Below, piece after piece: positions 16,955 through 25,835 of a DNA stretch of 64,000 nucleotides. Every line of letters starts with the position of its first letter. Positions within the stretch are counted from its first letter, which is position 1. The position numbers and the translations under genes were made by a program. The notes under the pieces are model-generated. The model worked only from the letters and a program-made list of their open reading frames with translations. It made no database searches and was not told the DNA's origin. The stretch comes from Nonomuraea sp. SBT364 (GTDB taxonomy: Bacteria > Actinomycetota > Actinomycetes > Streptosporangiales > Streptosporangiaceae), in the NCBI RefSeq assembly GCF_001083785.1, contig NZ_LAVL01000012.1, positions 1 through 64,000 of the forward strand. The letters are read 5' to 3'.

Positions 16955-18598
16955 ATGCGTGTTACTCGAGGCGCACGGATCGTCGCCGGTACCGCGCTGC
17001 TCGCCCTCGCGGTTGCCGCGTGTGGCGGCGGCGCCACCCCGTCCGGCGGAGACCCCACCGCGGGCGGCGGGGAGACGACGCCGGTCCGTATGGAGCTGGG
17101 CGAGCCGCAGAACCTGCTGGTCCCATCCAACACCACAGAGTCCGAGGGTGCCGAGCTCCTCGCGGCTGTCTTCGAGCCCCTGGTGAACTACGACGAGAAC
17201 AAGCAGGCCGTCGAGGCCGCTGCCGAGTCGATCACCAGCGAGGACAACATCACCTGGACGATCAAGCTCAAGCCGGGCTACACCTGGCACAACGGTGAGC
17301 CCCTGGTCGCGCAGAACTACGTCGACGCGTGGAACTACGCCGCCAACCAGGACAACGCCCAGGGCGCCGGCTACTTCTTCGGCCGGATCGACGGCTACGG
17401 CGACCTCGCCCCGGGTGAGGGCAAGGAAGTCACGACCAAGGAGATGAAGGGTCTCAAGGTCGTCGACGACACCACCTTCACCGTCACACTGGCCGCGCCG
17501 TTCTCGCAGTTCAAGGTGATGCTCGGCTACACCGCGTTCTACCCCCTGCCCAAGGCGGCCTTCGGCCCCGACGGCAAGGTGACGGACGCGTACGGCGAGC
17601 AGCCGATCGGTCAGGGCCTCTTCAAGCTGGACAAGCCGTACAAGAAGGGCACCGACCAGACGGTCGACCTGACGGTGTACGACAAGTACCCCGGCACCAA
17701 GCCGACCGGCTGGACGAAGCTGCAGTTCAAGCTCTACAACAGCGCTGAGACGGCCTACAACGACCTCCAGGCCGACAACATCGACATCCAGGACCAGCTG
17801 CCCGCCTCGGCGATCGCCAGCGCGAAGACCGCGCTCGGTGACCGCTACGTGGACCAGCCGGACGCCGGTATCGGTTACGTCGGTTTCCCGCTGCAGTACA
17901 ACGACGAGTACAAGGACATCAAGGTCCGCGAGGCCATCTCCATGGCCATCGACCGGAAGACCATCGCCGAGACGGTCTTCTCCGGTACTCGCGCCCCGGC
18001 CGACGACTTCATCAACCCGGCCATCGCGGGTTACCGTCAGGGCGCCTGCGCGGCCTGCACCTACGACCCGGGCAAGGCCAAGGAGCAGTACGCCGCGGCC
18101 AAGGGTCCGGCCAAGCTGGAGCTGGGTTACAACGCCGACGGTGGCCACAAGGAGTGGATCGAGGCTGTCGCCAACAACCTGCGCGCCAACCTGCAGGTCG
18201 AGGTCACGGTCAAGCCGTTCGAGAAGTTCGCGGCGATCCTGGACGACCTGGACGCCAAGAAGTACAAGGGCATGTTCCGGATGGGCTGGGCGATCGACTA
18301 CCCGTCCGCCGAGAACTACCTGACGCCGATCTTCTCGACCGGCGCCATCACGAACGGCTCCAACTACGCGGGTTACTCCAACAAGGAGTTCGACGACCTG
18401 GTGGCCAAGGGCGACCAGGCGGCGACCGCCGAAGAGGGCCTGAAGTTCTACCAGCAGGCCGATGACGTCCTGATCAGGGATCTCCCCTACATCCCGGTGT
18501 ACTTCTACCGGAACAATTCTGGGTACTCAACCAAGGTCAAGAACGTCAAGATCAACCTTCTCAACCAGGTCGAGTGGGCCGACGTCCAGAAGGCCTGA
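16955..18598 (+). CDS. dppA: Peptide ABC transporter substrate-binding lipoprotein
   Basis: A 547-residue extracytoplasmic lipoprotein of the DppA/OppA (SBP_bac_5) family. The start at 16955 is chosen because the signal peptide begins there: RIVAGTALLALAVAAC with lipobox VAAC and lipidated Cys23, preceded by GAGGGAGGAAG. A Gly/Pro/Thr linker follows, then the typical ELLAAVFEPLVNYD, TWTIKLKPGYTWHNGEPLVA and YAPFSQFKVML-like segments, and FRMGWAIDYPSAENYLTPIF near the C terminus. It delivers di- or oligopeptides to the permeases encoded next. A 123-bp spacer rich in stem-loops separates it from dppB, which may allow higher expression of this subunit. Confidence 0.95.
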   Translation: MRVTRGARIVAGTALLALAVAACGGGATPSGGDPTAGGGETTPVRMELGEPQNLLVPSNTTESEGAELLAAVFEPLVNYDENKQAVEAAAESITSEDNITWTIKLKPGYTWHNGEPLVAQNYVDAWNYAANQDNAQGAGYFFGRIDGYGDLAPGEGKEVTTKEMKGLKVVDDTTFTVTLAAPFSQFKVMLGYTAFYPLPKAAFGPDGKVTDAYGEQPIGQGLFKLDKPYKKGTDQTVDLTVYDKYPGTKPTGWTKLQFKLYNSAETAYNDLQADNIDIQDQLPASAIASAKTALGDRYVDQPDAGIGYVGFPLQYNDEYKDIKVREAISMAIDRKTIAETVFSGTRAPADDFINPAIAGYRQGACAACTYDPGKAKEQYAAAKGPAKLELGYNADGGHKEWIEAVANNLRANLQVEVTVKPFEKFAAILDDLDAKKYKGMFRMGWAIDYPSAENYLTPIFSTGAITNGSNYAGYSNKEFDDLVAKGDQAATAEEGLKFYQQADDVLIRDLPYIPVYFYRNNSGYSTKVKNVKINLLNQVEWADVQKA

Positions 18599-18608
18599 CG
18601 TTGATCCG

Positions 18609-18700
18609 GGGGTGGGCGGCGCGGTCGTCCACCCCTTGAGAGCCCGCCTCGAAGGCAGTCGCTTGGGCCGTTTTACCCCAGGTTCCCAGGGACTGCCTTC
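18609..18700 (+). promoter_or_regulatory. Intercistronic stem-loops between dppA and dppB
   Basis: Two structures follow the dppA stop. GGGGTGG/CCACCCC pairs at 18609-18635. GAAGGCAGTC (18651-18660) pairs perfectly with GACTGCCTTC (18691-18700) around a loop with an inner TTGGG/CCCAG stem. There is no T tract. They probably stabilise the dppA 3' end or partly terminate, adjusting binding protein to permease ratio. Confidence 0.6.
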
Positions 18701-18721
18701 AGGCATGTACGGGAGGCTTGT

Positions 18722-19666
18722 ATGGGCCGTTATGTCATCAGGCGCCTGATCCAGGCGATACCAGTCCTGCTGGGCGCCACCCTGTTCATCTTCGCCATCG
18801 TCTTCGCGCTTCCCGGTGACCCCGTCGAGGCGCTGGCAGGCGAGAAGCGCCAGGACCCGGCGATCCTGGCCGTCATCCGCGACCAATATCACCTGAACGA
18901 TCCGCTGCTGGTGCAGTACTGGCACTACATCACCGGCATCGTTCTCGAGGGTGACTTCGGCAAGACCTTCGCCGGCGTCCCCGTGACCCAGCTCCTGGCC
19001 GGAAAGCTCCAGGTCACTCTGAACCTGGCACTGGTCGCGCTCACGCTCGAAGCCGTGATCGGCGTTCTGCTCGGTCTGTGGGCGGCGCTGCGGCGCGGGC
19101 GTGCCACCGACACCGCGATCCTCGCCTCGACGCTGCTGCTCATCTCGATCCCGACGCTGGTCACCGGGTTCGTCCTGCAGCTGTGGCTGGGCGTCTGGCT
19201 GAAGCAGGCCGTGGGCACCGAGATCTTCCCGATCGCGGGCGCCACGCAGGGCCTGAAGTCGTATCTGCTGCCGGGATTCGTCCTGGCGGGCACGTCGATC
19301 GCCTACCTGACCCGGCTCACCAGAACGAGCCTGGTCGAGACGCTGAGATCCGACTACATCCGCACGGCCACCGCCAAGGGCCTGTCCAGACGGAGAGTCG
19401 TCGGCAGGCACGGGTTGCGCAACGCGCTCATCCCGATGGTCACCTATCTGGGCGCCGACCTCGGCGCGCTGATGGGCGGCGCGGTGATCACCGAGACGAT
19501 CTTCAACCTGCCGGGCATCGGCAAGCAGCTCTACGATGGTGTCTACCTGCGAGAGCAGCCGATCGTCGTAGGTATCGTGACAATCCTGGTGTTGGTGTAC
19601 ATCCTGGCGAACCTAGTCGTCGACATGCTGTACGCCGTGCTCGACCCGAGGATCCGCTATGAGTGA
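18722..19666 (+). CDS. dppB: Peptide ABC transporter permease, DppB type
   Basis: A 314-residue inner-membrane permease. It begins MGRYVIRRLIQAIPVLLGAT, the classic DppB/OppB N terminus, with a long external loop (GDPVEALAGEKRQDP) after the first helix and the EAA-loop sequence YIRTATAKGLSRRRVVGRHG before GLRNALIPMVTYLG. Six transmembrane helices are expected. It forms the translocation channel with DppC. AUG overlap with dppC is 8 bases, so the two are translationally coupled. GGGAGGCTTGT precedes the ATG. Confidence 0.96.
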   Translation: MGRYVIRRLIQAIPVLLGATLFIFAIVFALPGDPVEALAGEKRQDPAILAVIRDQYHLNDPLLVQYWHYITGIVLEGDFGKTFAGVPVTQLLAGKLQVTLNLALVALTLEAVIGVLLGLWAALRRGRATDTAILASTLLLISIPTLVTGFVLQLWLGVWLKQAVGTEIFPIAGATQGLKSYLLPGFVLAGTSIAYLTRLTRTSLVETLRSDYIRTATAKGLSRRRVVGRHGLRNALIPMVTYLGADLGALMGGAVITETIFNLPGIGKQLYDGVYLREQPIVVGIVTILVLVYILANLVVDMLYAVLDPRIRYE

Positions 19667-20615
19667 CAACCCACGCCCGGACACGCAGACGCTGACGGCG
19701 GATCAGGGCACGCAGACCCCGTCGCCTCCGGTCAAACACCGTAAGAAGGAAGCCAAGCCGGCCAGCCTCTGGAGCGACGCCTGGCACGACCTGCGCCGCA
19801 GGCCGATGTTCATCTTCTCACTGGTGCTCATCGCGATCCTGGTCGTCATGTCGTTCTGGCCGTCGCTGTTCACGTCGATCGACCCGCTCGACGCCCGGAC
19901 CTGTGAGTTGTCGAGCGCCCGGCAGGGGCCGAGCCCCGGTCACCTGTTCGGCCGCGACAACCTCGGCTGCGACGTGTTCGCCAGGACCATCTACGGCGCC
20001 AAGAACTCGATCATCATCGGTGTCGCCACCATGGCCATCACCGCGATCATCGGCGGGCTGCTCGGCCTCATCGCCGGCACCCGGGGCGGCATCACCGACA
20101 CGATCACCTCACGCATCACCGAGGTCTTCTTCGCGATCCCGTCCATCCTGGGCGCGCTGCTCATCACGGCGACGTTCCGGGACGCGGGCCTGGGCATCTG
20201 GATCGTGGTGTTCGCTCTGTCGATCATCGCCTGGCCGATGACGTTCCGCATCATGCGGGCCGCCGTCCTGACGGCCAGAAGCCAGGACTTCGTGCTGGCG
20301 GCGCGGGCGCTGGGCGCCGGTCAGAGCCGGATCATGTTCAGGCACCTGCTGCCGAACGCGATCGCCCCGGTGATCGTGGTGGCCACGATCAACCTCGGCG
20401 GGTTCATCGCGGCCGAGGCCGCGCTGTCCTTCCTCGGGGTCGGCGTGCAGTCGCCCGACATCTCGTGGGGTCTGATGATCGCCGACGCGCGGAGCCGGTT
20501 CCTGGAGGCGCCGCTGCCGCTGGTGTTCCCCGCGGTGTTCCTGAGCATCACCGTGCTCGCGTTCATCATGCTGGGCGACGCCGTGCGCGACGCGCTCGAC
20601 CCGAAGCTCAGGTAG
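19659..20615 (+). CDS. dppC: Peptide ABC transporter permease, DppC type
   Basis: A 318-residue permease with a 40-residue hydrophilic N terminus, then the DppC signature LRRRPMFIFSLVLIAILVVM, the HLFGRDNLGCDVFARTIYGA segment, and the EAA loop FVLAARALGAGQSRIMFRHL before LLPNAIAPVIVVATINLGGF. The end ISWGLMIADARS...GDAVRDALDPKLR is also standard. It pairs with DppB in the membrane. Ends 12 bp before the first ATPase gene, with a very strong AGGAGGGG site between them. Confidence 0.96.
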   Translation: MSDNPRPDTQTLTADQGTQTPSPPVKHRKKEAKPASLWSDAWHDLRRRPMFIFSLVLIAILVVMSFWPSLFTSIDPLDARTCELSSARQGPSPGHLFGRDNLGCDVFARTIYGAKNSIIIGVATMAITAIIGGLLGLIAGTRGGITDTITSRITEVFFAIPSILGALLITATFRDAGLGIWIVVFALSIIAWPMTFRIMRAAVLTARSQDFVLAARALGAGQSRIMFRHLLPNAIAPVIVVATINLGGFIAAEAALSFLGVGVQSPDISWGLMIADARSRFLEAPLPLVFPAVFLSITVLAFIMLGDAVRDALDPKLR

Positions 20616-20627
20616 GAGGGGGGACAA

Positions 20628-21665
20628 GTGAGAAAGACATCGCTGGACACGTTGCCTGCCGAGGGAGGGCTGGGCAACGAGCCGCTGCTCGCGGTCGACA
20701 ACCTGCACGTGGAGTTCGCCACCCGTGCGGGCCTCGTGCGGGCCGTCAACGGGGTGAGCTACTCGCTCAACCCCGGCGAGACGGTCGCCGTGCTGGGCGA
20801 GTCGGGTTCGGGCAAGTCCGTGACCGCTCAGGCGATCATGGGCATCCTCGACATGCCGCCGGCGCGGATCCCCCAGGGGGAGGTCCGCTTCCGCGGCACC
20901 GACCTGCTGAAGCTGTCGGAGGAGGCGCGCACCCAGGTGCGCGGCCAGCGCATCGCGATGATCTTCCAGGACGCGCTCTCCGCGCTCAACCCGGTCTTCA
21001 CCGTGGGCTGGCAGATCAGCGAGATGTTCCGGGTGCACCGCGGCATGTCCAAGCGCGACGGCATGAAGAAGGCCGTCGAGCTCATGGACAAGGTCCGCAT
21101 CCCGGCCGCCAAACAGCGCATCAACGACTATCCGCACCAGTTCTCCGGGGGCATGCGTCAGCGCATCATGATCGCCATGTCGATCGCGCTGGACCCCGAG
21201 GTGCTGATCGCCGACGAGCCGACGACCGCGCTCGACGTGACGGTCCAGGCCCAGATCATGGAGCTGCTCGCGGAGCTGCAGCGCGAGAGCAACATGGGCA
21301 TGATCCTGATCACGCACGACCTCGGCGTCGTCGCCGACGTCGCCGACAAGATCGCGGTCATGTACGGCGGGCGCATCGTGGAGAACGCCTCCGTGCACGA
21401 CATCTACAAGTCGCCGGCCCACCCCTACACCAAGGGGCTGCTGGAGTCGATCCCCCGGGTCGACCTCAAGGGCCAGGAGCTGTACGCGATCAAGGGCCTG
21501 CCGCCGAACCTGCTCGACATGCCGACCGGCTGCGCCTTCCACCCGCGGTGCCCCTACCGCCAGGACAACTGCGTGACCGACGTCCCCCCGCTGCACGAGA
21601 TCAGCGGTACGCGCAACAGCGCCTGCCACTACTGGAGGGAGGTCCTCGATGGCGACCAAAGGTGA
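20628..21665 (+). CDS. dppD: Peptide ABC transporter ATP-binding protein, DppD type
   Basis: A 345-residue cytoplasmic ATPase. Walker A is GESGSGKSV, the signature is [16 protein letters not shown], and Walker B is [14 protein letters not shown]. The C-terminal oligopeptide-transporter domain has the conserved cysteine-rich block [15 protein letters not shown]. It starts with GTG at 20628 behind GTAGGAGGGGGG. It forms a heterodimer with the DppF subunit and overlaps that gene by 17 bases. Confidence 0.96.
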   Translation: MRKTSLDTLPAEGGLGNEPLLAVDNLHVEFATRAGLVRAVNGVSYSLNPGETVAVLGESGSGKSVTAQAIMGILDMPPARIPQGEVRFRGTDLLKLSEEARTQVRGQRIAMIFQDALSALNPVFTVGWQISEMFRVHRGMSKRDGMKKAVELMDKVRIPAAKQRINDYPHQFSGGMRQRIMIAMSIALDPEVLIADEPTTALDVTVQAQIMELLAELQRESNMGMILITHDLGVVADVADKIAVMYGGRIVENASVHDIYKSPAHPYTKGLLESIPRVDLKGQELYAIKGLPPNLLDMPTGCAFHPRCPYRQDNCVTDVPPLHEISGTRNSACHYWREVLDGDQR

Positions 21666-22665
21666 GCGCATCCTCGAGGTCCGCGATCTGGTCAAGCATT
21701 TCCCCCTGACCCAGGGGATCATGTTCAAGAAGCAGATCGGCGCCATCAAGGCCGTCGACGGGGTCTCGTTCGATCTCAACAGGGGCGAGACGCTGGGCGT
21801 CGTGGGCGAGTCCGGGTGCGGCAAGTCCACGCTGGCCAAGGTGCTGATGGCGCTGGAGCGGCCGACGTCCGGCTCGGTGCAGATCAACGGCCGCGACATC
21901 GCCAAGGCGAAGGGCGCCGAGCTCAAGCGGATGCGGCGCAACATCCAGATGGTGATGCAGGACCCGTACACCTCGCTGAACCCCCGGATGACGGTCGGCG
22001 ACATCGTCGGCGAGCCGTACGACATCCACACCGAGGTCGCCCCCAAGGGCGACCGGGCCCGCAAGGTGCAGGAGCTGCTGGAGGTCGTGGGCCTCAACCC
22101 CGACCACATCAACCGCTACCCGCACCAGTTCTCCGGTGGGCAGCGGCAGCGCATCGGCATCGCGCGGGGGCTGGCGCTCCAGCCCGAGATCATCGTCTGT
22201 GACGAGCCGGTCTCGGCGCTGGACGTGTCGATCCAGGCGCAGGTGATCAACCTGCTGGAGCGGCTGCAGAACGAGTTCAACCTGGCGTACATCTTCATCG
22301 CCCACGACCTGTCGGTGGTACGCCACATCTCCGACCGGGTCGCGGTGATGTACCTGGGCAAGGTCGTGGAGATCGGCAAGGACGTCGACATCTACGACAA
22401 GCCCGCGCATCCTTACGCGCAGGCGCTGCTGTCGGCCGTGCCGGTGCCCGACCCCGAGGGACGGGAGCAGCGGGAGCGGATCATCCTCCAGGGTGACCCG
22501 CCCTCGCCGGCCAACCCGCCGTCCGGCTGCCGGTTCCGCACCCGGTGCTGGAAGGCGCAGGAGATCTGCGCCACGGAGGAGCCGTTGCTGCAGATCAGGC
22601 CGGGGACCACGCACGAGAGCGCGTGCCACTTCGCCGAGACGCACGACGTGGTGCACGTGAACTAG
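21649..22665 (+). CDS. dppF: Peptide ABC transporter ATP-binding protein, DppF type
   Basis: A 338-residue ATPase. Walker A is GESGCGKST, the signature is [16 protein letters not shown], Walker B is [14 protein letters not shown], and the C terminus has the [15 protein letters not shown] cysteine block. It completes the dppABCDF set, all genes being on one strand with overlaps or short gaps. Its TAG stop overlaps the TAG stop of the convergent mycosin-like gene within the four bases CTAG. Confidence 0.96.
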   Translation: MATKGERILEVRDLVKHFPLTQGIMFKKQIGAIKAVDGVSFDLNRGETLGVVGESGCGKSTLAKVLMALERPTSGSVQINGRDIAKAKGAELKRMRRNIQMVMQDPYTSLNPRMTVGDIVGEPYDIHTEVAPKGDRARKVQELLEVVGLNPDHINRYPHQFSGGQRQRIGIARGLALQPEIIVCDEPVSALDVSIQAQVINLLERLQNEFNLAYIFIAHDLSVVRHISDRVAVMYLGKVVEIGKDVDIYDKPAHPYAQALLSAVPVPDPEGREQRERIILQGDPPSPANPPSGCRFRTRCWKAQEICATEEPLLQIRPGTTHESACHFAETHDVVHVN

Positions 22666-23879
22666 GCGTCGTAGCCTCCAGGGCCCTCCGCGGAACCTTC
22701 CGCGGAGGGCCCTGTGCGTCGGCGGTGGCGTACGAGGACGCGTGTGGCCAGGACGGTGGCCAGGACGAGCAGGCCCGCCACCACCGGCGTACGGGACCAG
22801 GGGCGCTCGGGCGGCAGGCTCGTGCCGAAGTGGCCGAACCGGCCGAACCGGCCGCCGGGGATCGGCGGGGCGGGAGCGGGGCCGGCCAGCCGGGCCGCCT
22901 GCCGCAGGGCCAGGGCCGCGTTGACCACGCCGTGGCCGTAGGAGCTGTCGTAGCCGCCCTCGGGCCGCCTGCGGGTGCCGAGCTCGATCGCCCGGCGGAC
23001 CTGGAACGGGGAGAGCTCCGGATGCGCCGCCTTGATCAGCGCGGCGATGCCAGCCACCAGCGCCGCCGCGGAGCTGGTGCCGTCGCCCACCACGTACGAG
23101 CCGCACGGGCCCGCCGTGACGATGCCGGTGCCGGGGGCGACGACCGACAGGTAGTCGCGACGGTTGGAGAAGGGGGCCGGCCGGAGCCGCTGGTCCACCG
23201 CGCCGACGGCGATCACGCCGGGGTAGGCGGCCGGGAAGTTCTTCCTGTTGGTCGTCGCGCCGTCGTTGCCGGCCGACGCCACCAGGACCGTGCCCCGGGA
23301 GACGGCGTACTGGACCGCCTCCTCCTCGGCGGCCGAGCCCTCCCAGGCGCCGCTGCCGCCGCCCAGCGACATGCTGATGACGTCCGCGCCCTGGTCGACC
23401 GCGTAGCGGATGCCCCGGGCGAGGGCGTCCCTGCCGCCGCCGCGCTGCTTGTCGCGCAGCGGGTCGGAGCTCTCCAGCGTGACCCGGACCGACAGCAGCC
23501 GGGCCGCCGGAGCGACGCCCAGCACGCCCTTGCCGTCGCCGTGGCCGCGGCCGGCGATCAGGCTGGCCATGGCGGTGCCGTGCTGCCCCCACAGGCCCGC
23601 CCGTCTGCGGACGCCGGTCAGGTCGGGGCCCTGCCGGACCGCCTCCGTCAGGTCCGGGTGCGGGCGCACGCCGGTGTCGAGCACCGCGACGAGCACGTCC
23701 TCGCCCCTGCTGGAGCGCCACGCCTCCGGCAGCCGCAGCGCGTCGAGCTGCCACTGCCTGGCGCGGGCGGCCGCCGCCAGCCCGTCGGCGGGGCTGCGCG
23801 CCGCGCCGCCCGCCGGTAACGCCGCCACCCCGACCAGGAGCAGCAGCGGCATGAGCGGCAGCAGCAGGGTCCGGATCAC
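22662..23879 (-). CDS. S8 family serine protease, mycosin (MycP)-like
   Basis: A 405-residue subtilase. Signal peptide [20 protein letters not shown], propeptide-like stretch, then the catalytic triad: D68 in [15 protein letters not shown]100 in [15 protein letters not shown]205 oxyanion residue in ASAGNDG, and S269 in [13 protein letters not shown]. Near the C terminus a single helix, [20 protein letters not shown], is followed by a short basic and Gly-rich tail. This anchor-plus-triad layout matches mycosins of type VII secretion. No ESX genes (EccB, EccC, WXG100) are next to it. The start is GTG at 23879, overlapping the upstream gene's TGA by 4 bases (GTGA), so the pair is translationally coupled. 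S269 is followed by SAA rather than the usual xAAP. Confidence 0.9.
   Translation of the reverse strand: MIRTLLLPLMPLLLLVGVAALPAGGAARSPADGLAAAARARQWQLDALRLPEAWRSSRGEDVLVAVLDTGVRPHPDLTEAVRQGPDLTGVRRRAGLWGQHGTAMASLIAGRGHGDGKGVLGVAPAARLLSVRVTLESSDPLRDKQRGGGRDALARGIRYAVDQGADVISMSLGGGSGAWEGSAAEEEAVQYAVSRGTVLVASAGNDGATTNRKNFPAAYPGVIAVGAVDQRLRPAPFSNRRDYLSVVAPGTGIVTAGPCGSYVVGDGTSSAAALVAGIAALIKAAHPELSPFQVRRAIELGTRRRPEGGYDSSYGHGVVNAALALRQAARLAGPAPAPPIPGGRFGRFGHFGTSLPPERPWSRTPVVAGLLVLATVLATRVLVRHRRRTGPSAEGSAEGPGGYDA
22679..22714. terminator. Perfect 17-bp palindromic hairpin, probably bidirectional terminator
   Basis: Arms 22679-22695 and 22698-22714 are perfectly complementary with a 2-base centre. 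There is no T tract. It lies 14 bp after the dppF stop and inside the last codons of the convergent protease gene, where it encodes the SAEGSAEG tail. Confidence 0.75.
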
Positions 23880-24466
23880 CGGGTGAGGCCCCGGTGCAGC
23901 GCGCCGGCGAGCTGGAGGGCGATGCCGCGTAACCGGGCGGCGGCCCGGTCGCCGGGCCGGTACGGTCTGCCGTCGGCGTGACCGGCGGCCGTGGCCACCA
24001 GGTAGCGGTCGTGCGTGCTGATCAGTGCGCCGGTGAAGTATTGGCGCTCGCCGAACCGCTCGGCGGGCCCGCCGGGGAAGGCCACCGGCCGGACCGTGGG
24101 CGGCCGGTGACCCGCGGCGGCGCTCGCGACGGTCGCGGTGCCCGGGGCACGCCGCCGGGCCAGCACCGCGATGCCCACGGTGGCGACGAACGTGGAGGTG
24201 CTGTCGGCGTACGTGGCGCGCAGGGCCGTGACGCAGGCCGGGAGGGCGAGCAGGGCGCCGGGCTGGAAGGCGGCGGGGCACGGCGCCTCGGGTGCGACCC
24301 CCGTCAGGACGTAGGTGACCCGGGCACCCGACGGGCTGGTGCCGGGGACGGCCGCGGGGAAGACGCGCGTCACCGGCCAGGAGCGCCAGCGCTCGGGAAC
24401 GGGCGGCCCGGCGGGAGGCCAGGTCGCGGTCAGCAGGGCGAGCAGGGCAACGGACAGGTAGTACAC
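23876..24466 (-). CDS. Secreted or membrane-tethered hypothetical protein coupled to the mycosin
   Basis: A 196-residue protein from the GTG at 24466, which has CCGAGG about 7 bases upstream; an ATG at 24505 extends it by 13 residues but has no ribosome-binding site. The N terminus YYLSVALLALLTATWPPAG is a likely signal peptide. The mature part contains cysteines in APEAPCPAAF and LPACVTALRATYAD and a segment TSTFVATVGIAVLA, then a Pro/Gly stretch and a helical end. The pattern is of an extracytoplasmic domain with one disulphide. It overlaps the protease gene by 4 bases, so a joint function (chaperone, inhibitor or substrate of the protease) is plausible but inferred. Confidence 0.75.
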   Translation of the reverse strand: MYYLSVALLALLTATWPPAGPPVPERWRSWPVTRVFPAAVPGTSPSGARVTYVLTGVAPEAPCPAAFQPGALLALPACVTALRATYADSTSTFVATVGIAVLARRRAPGTATVASAAAGHRPPTVRPVAFPGGPAERFGERQYFTGALISTHDRYLVATAAGHADGRPYRPGDRAAARLRGIALQLAGALHRGLTR

Positions 24467-24587
24467 GTCGACCTCGGAGGGAGGAGGCGCCGAACTGCCC
24501 TGCATTCTGACATGCGGTCGACGATTCGATGTGATGCTTCGGTAAACGGTCCGATACGCGGAGTAATTCCGTTCTGCGGCTTTCGTA

Positions 24588-25394
24588 CTAACTCACGGGG
24601 GCGAGCCGGACATGTGCCCCAGGGGGCAGGCCCAGCCGCTGGGCCGCGTCGCCCGAGTTCACCGCGAACGCGATCAGCCCGGCCGAGTCGGCGAACGCCA
24701 CCAGTTCCCCCGGCGGCACCGCCGCGTACGTCTCCCGGTACGGCATCGACAGCCGCCGCCGCCCCAGCCACACGCCCACCGTGTCGCCGATCCGCAGCCC
24801 CAGCGTCTCCAGGTCGCCGGCGGCGATCGAGAGCTGCGCGTTGCCGTAGCGGTCCACCGAGACGACCTCGCCCTCCACCGCGCCGCCGCGCAGCACCGAG
24901 GTCGGCTCCGGCAGCGAGACCAGCCTGCCCAGAGGCACCTCCGGCCCCAGGTCGCGGGGCCGCAGCCCGGTGCACAGCCGCCCGGCCACCGGCGCGAACA
25001 CGTCCCGCCCGTGGAAGGTCGGCGAGACCGGGTGCAGGAAGTGCTCGTCGTTGCGGAGCTCGTACGCCGCCGACGCGCCGCCGCTCGCGGCGACCGCCCA
25101 CGACAGCAGTCCGTTGTCCGGCCCGATGAACACCCGGCCGCCCGCCTCGATCGCCACCGGCCGCCTCAGCCCGCCGCCGCCCGGGTCCACCGCGCCGATA
25201 TGCACACCCTGAGGCAGGTACGGGATCGTCTGGGCGAGAATCGCCGCGCCGCGCCGTACATCGCCCGAAGGGACGAGGTGGCACACGTCGATCACCCGGG
25301 CCGCGGGGGCGATGCCCGCCATCACGCCATGACAGGCCGCGACATAGCCGTCTTCGAGGCCGTAGTCGGTGAGAAGTGTGATGACTGAGGTCAC
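24588..25394 (-). CDS. SAM hydrolase / SAM hydroxide adenosyltransferase (DUF62)
   Basis: A 268-residue protein of the fluorinase-like superfamily. The N terminus is ITLLTDYGLEDGYVAACHGV with the conserved aspartates, then IDVCHLVPSGDVRRGA, the VDPGGGGLRRPVA segment, IGPDNGLLSWAV, and a C-terminal beta domain with GEVVSVDRYGNAQLSI. Known members hydrolyse S-adenosylmethionine to adenosine and methionine using an activated water; chlorinase or fluorinase activity needs residues I cannot assign here. The start is taken at the GTG at 25394, where the homology begins. It is a single gene, and the window also has a SAM riboswitch 4 kb away. Confidence 0.92.
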   Translation of the reverse strand: MTSVITLLTDYGLEDGYVAACHGVMAGIAPAARVIDVCHLVPSGDVRRGAAILAQTIPYLPQGVHIGAVDPGGGGLRRPVAIEAGGRVFIGPDNGLLSWAVAASGGASAAYELRNDEHFLHPVSPTFHGRDVFAPVAGRLCTGLRPRDLGPEVPLGRLVSLPEPTSVLRGGAVEGEVVSVDRYGNAQLSIAAGDLETLGLRIGDTVGVWLGRRRLSMPYRETYAAVPPGELVAFADSAGLIAFAVNSGDAAQRLGLPPGAHVRLAPVS

Positions 25395-25511
25395 ACTTGG
25401 TGACTGTACGTCTCCCAATCCGCCGTGAACAGCCGCACTCGGCACATTACGATGGCCACGGGCCGCGTGCGCGCGACGTGATCGTCACGCGCTCATCCCG
25501 AGGAGGAGACC

Positions 25512-25814
25512 ATGGACACTGCGCCGGTCAGCGGTGACAGTGCTGCCCCGGAACCCGTTCGACAGCCCCTCACAGACCGCGAACTCGAGCTCCTCGCCTT
25601 CGAGCGCCACTGGTGGCGTTACGCGGGTGCCAAGGAGCAGGCCATCAAGGAGACCTTCGGGTTCTCCGCCACCCGTTACTACCAGCTGCTCGGCGAGCTC
25701 ATCGACCGGCCGGAGGCGCTGGAGCAGGACCCGATGCTGGTCAAGCGCCTGCGCAGGCTGCGTGCCACGCGGCAGCGCGAGCGCGCGGCCAGACGGCTTG
25801 GCATGCGCCCCTGA
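25512..25814 (+). CDS. DUF3263 family protein
   Basis: A 100-residue protein with the DUF3263 core: LTDRELELLAFERHWWRYAG, AKEQAIKETFGFSATRYYQL, and a basic C-terminal helix (KRLRRLRATRQRERAARRLG). The family is confined to actinobacteria and looks like a small helix-turn-helix protein: the AIKETFGFSATRYYQLL segment has HTH spacing. It may bind DNA, but no target is known. GAGGAGACC precedes the ATG. It lies just upstream of otsB on the same strand, 21 bp apart, so the two may share a transcript. Confidence 0.9.
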   Translation: MDTAPVSGDSAAPEPVRQPLTDRELELLAFERHWWRYAGAKEQAIKETFGFSATRYYQLLGELIDRPEALEQDPMLVKRLRRLRATRQRERAARRLGMRP

Positions 25815-25835
25815 CCTGGTGGGTACGGCAGGCGC

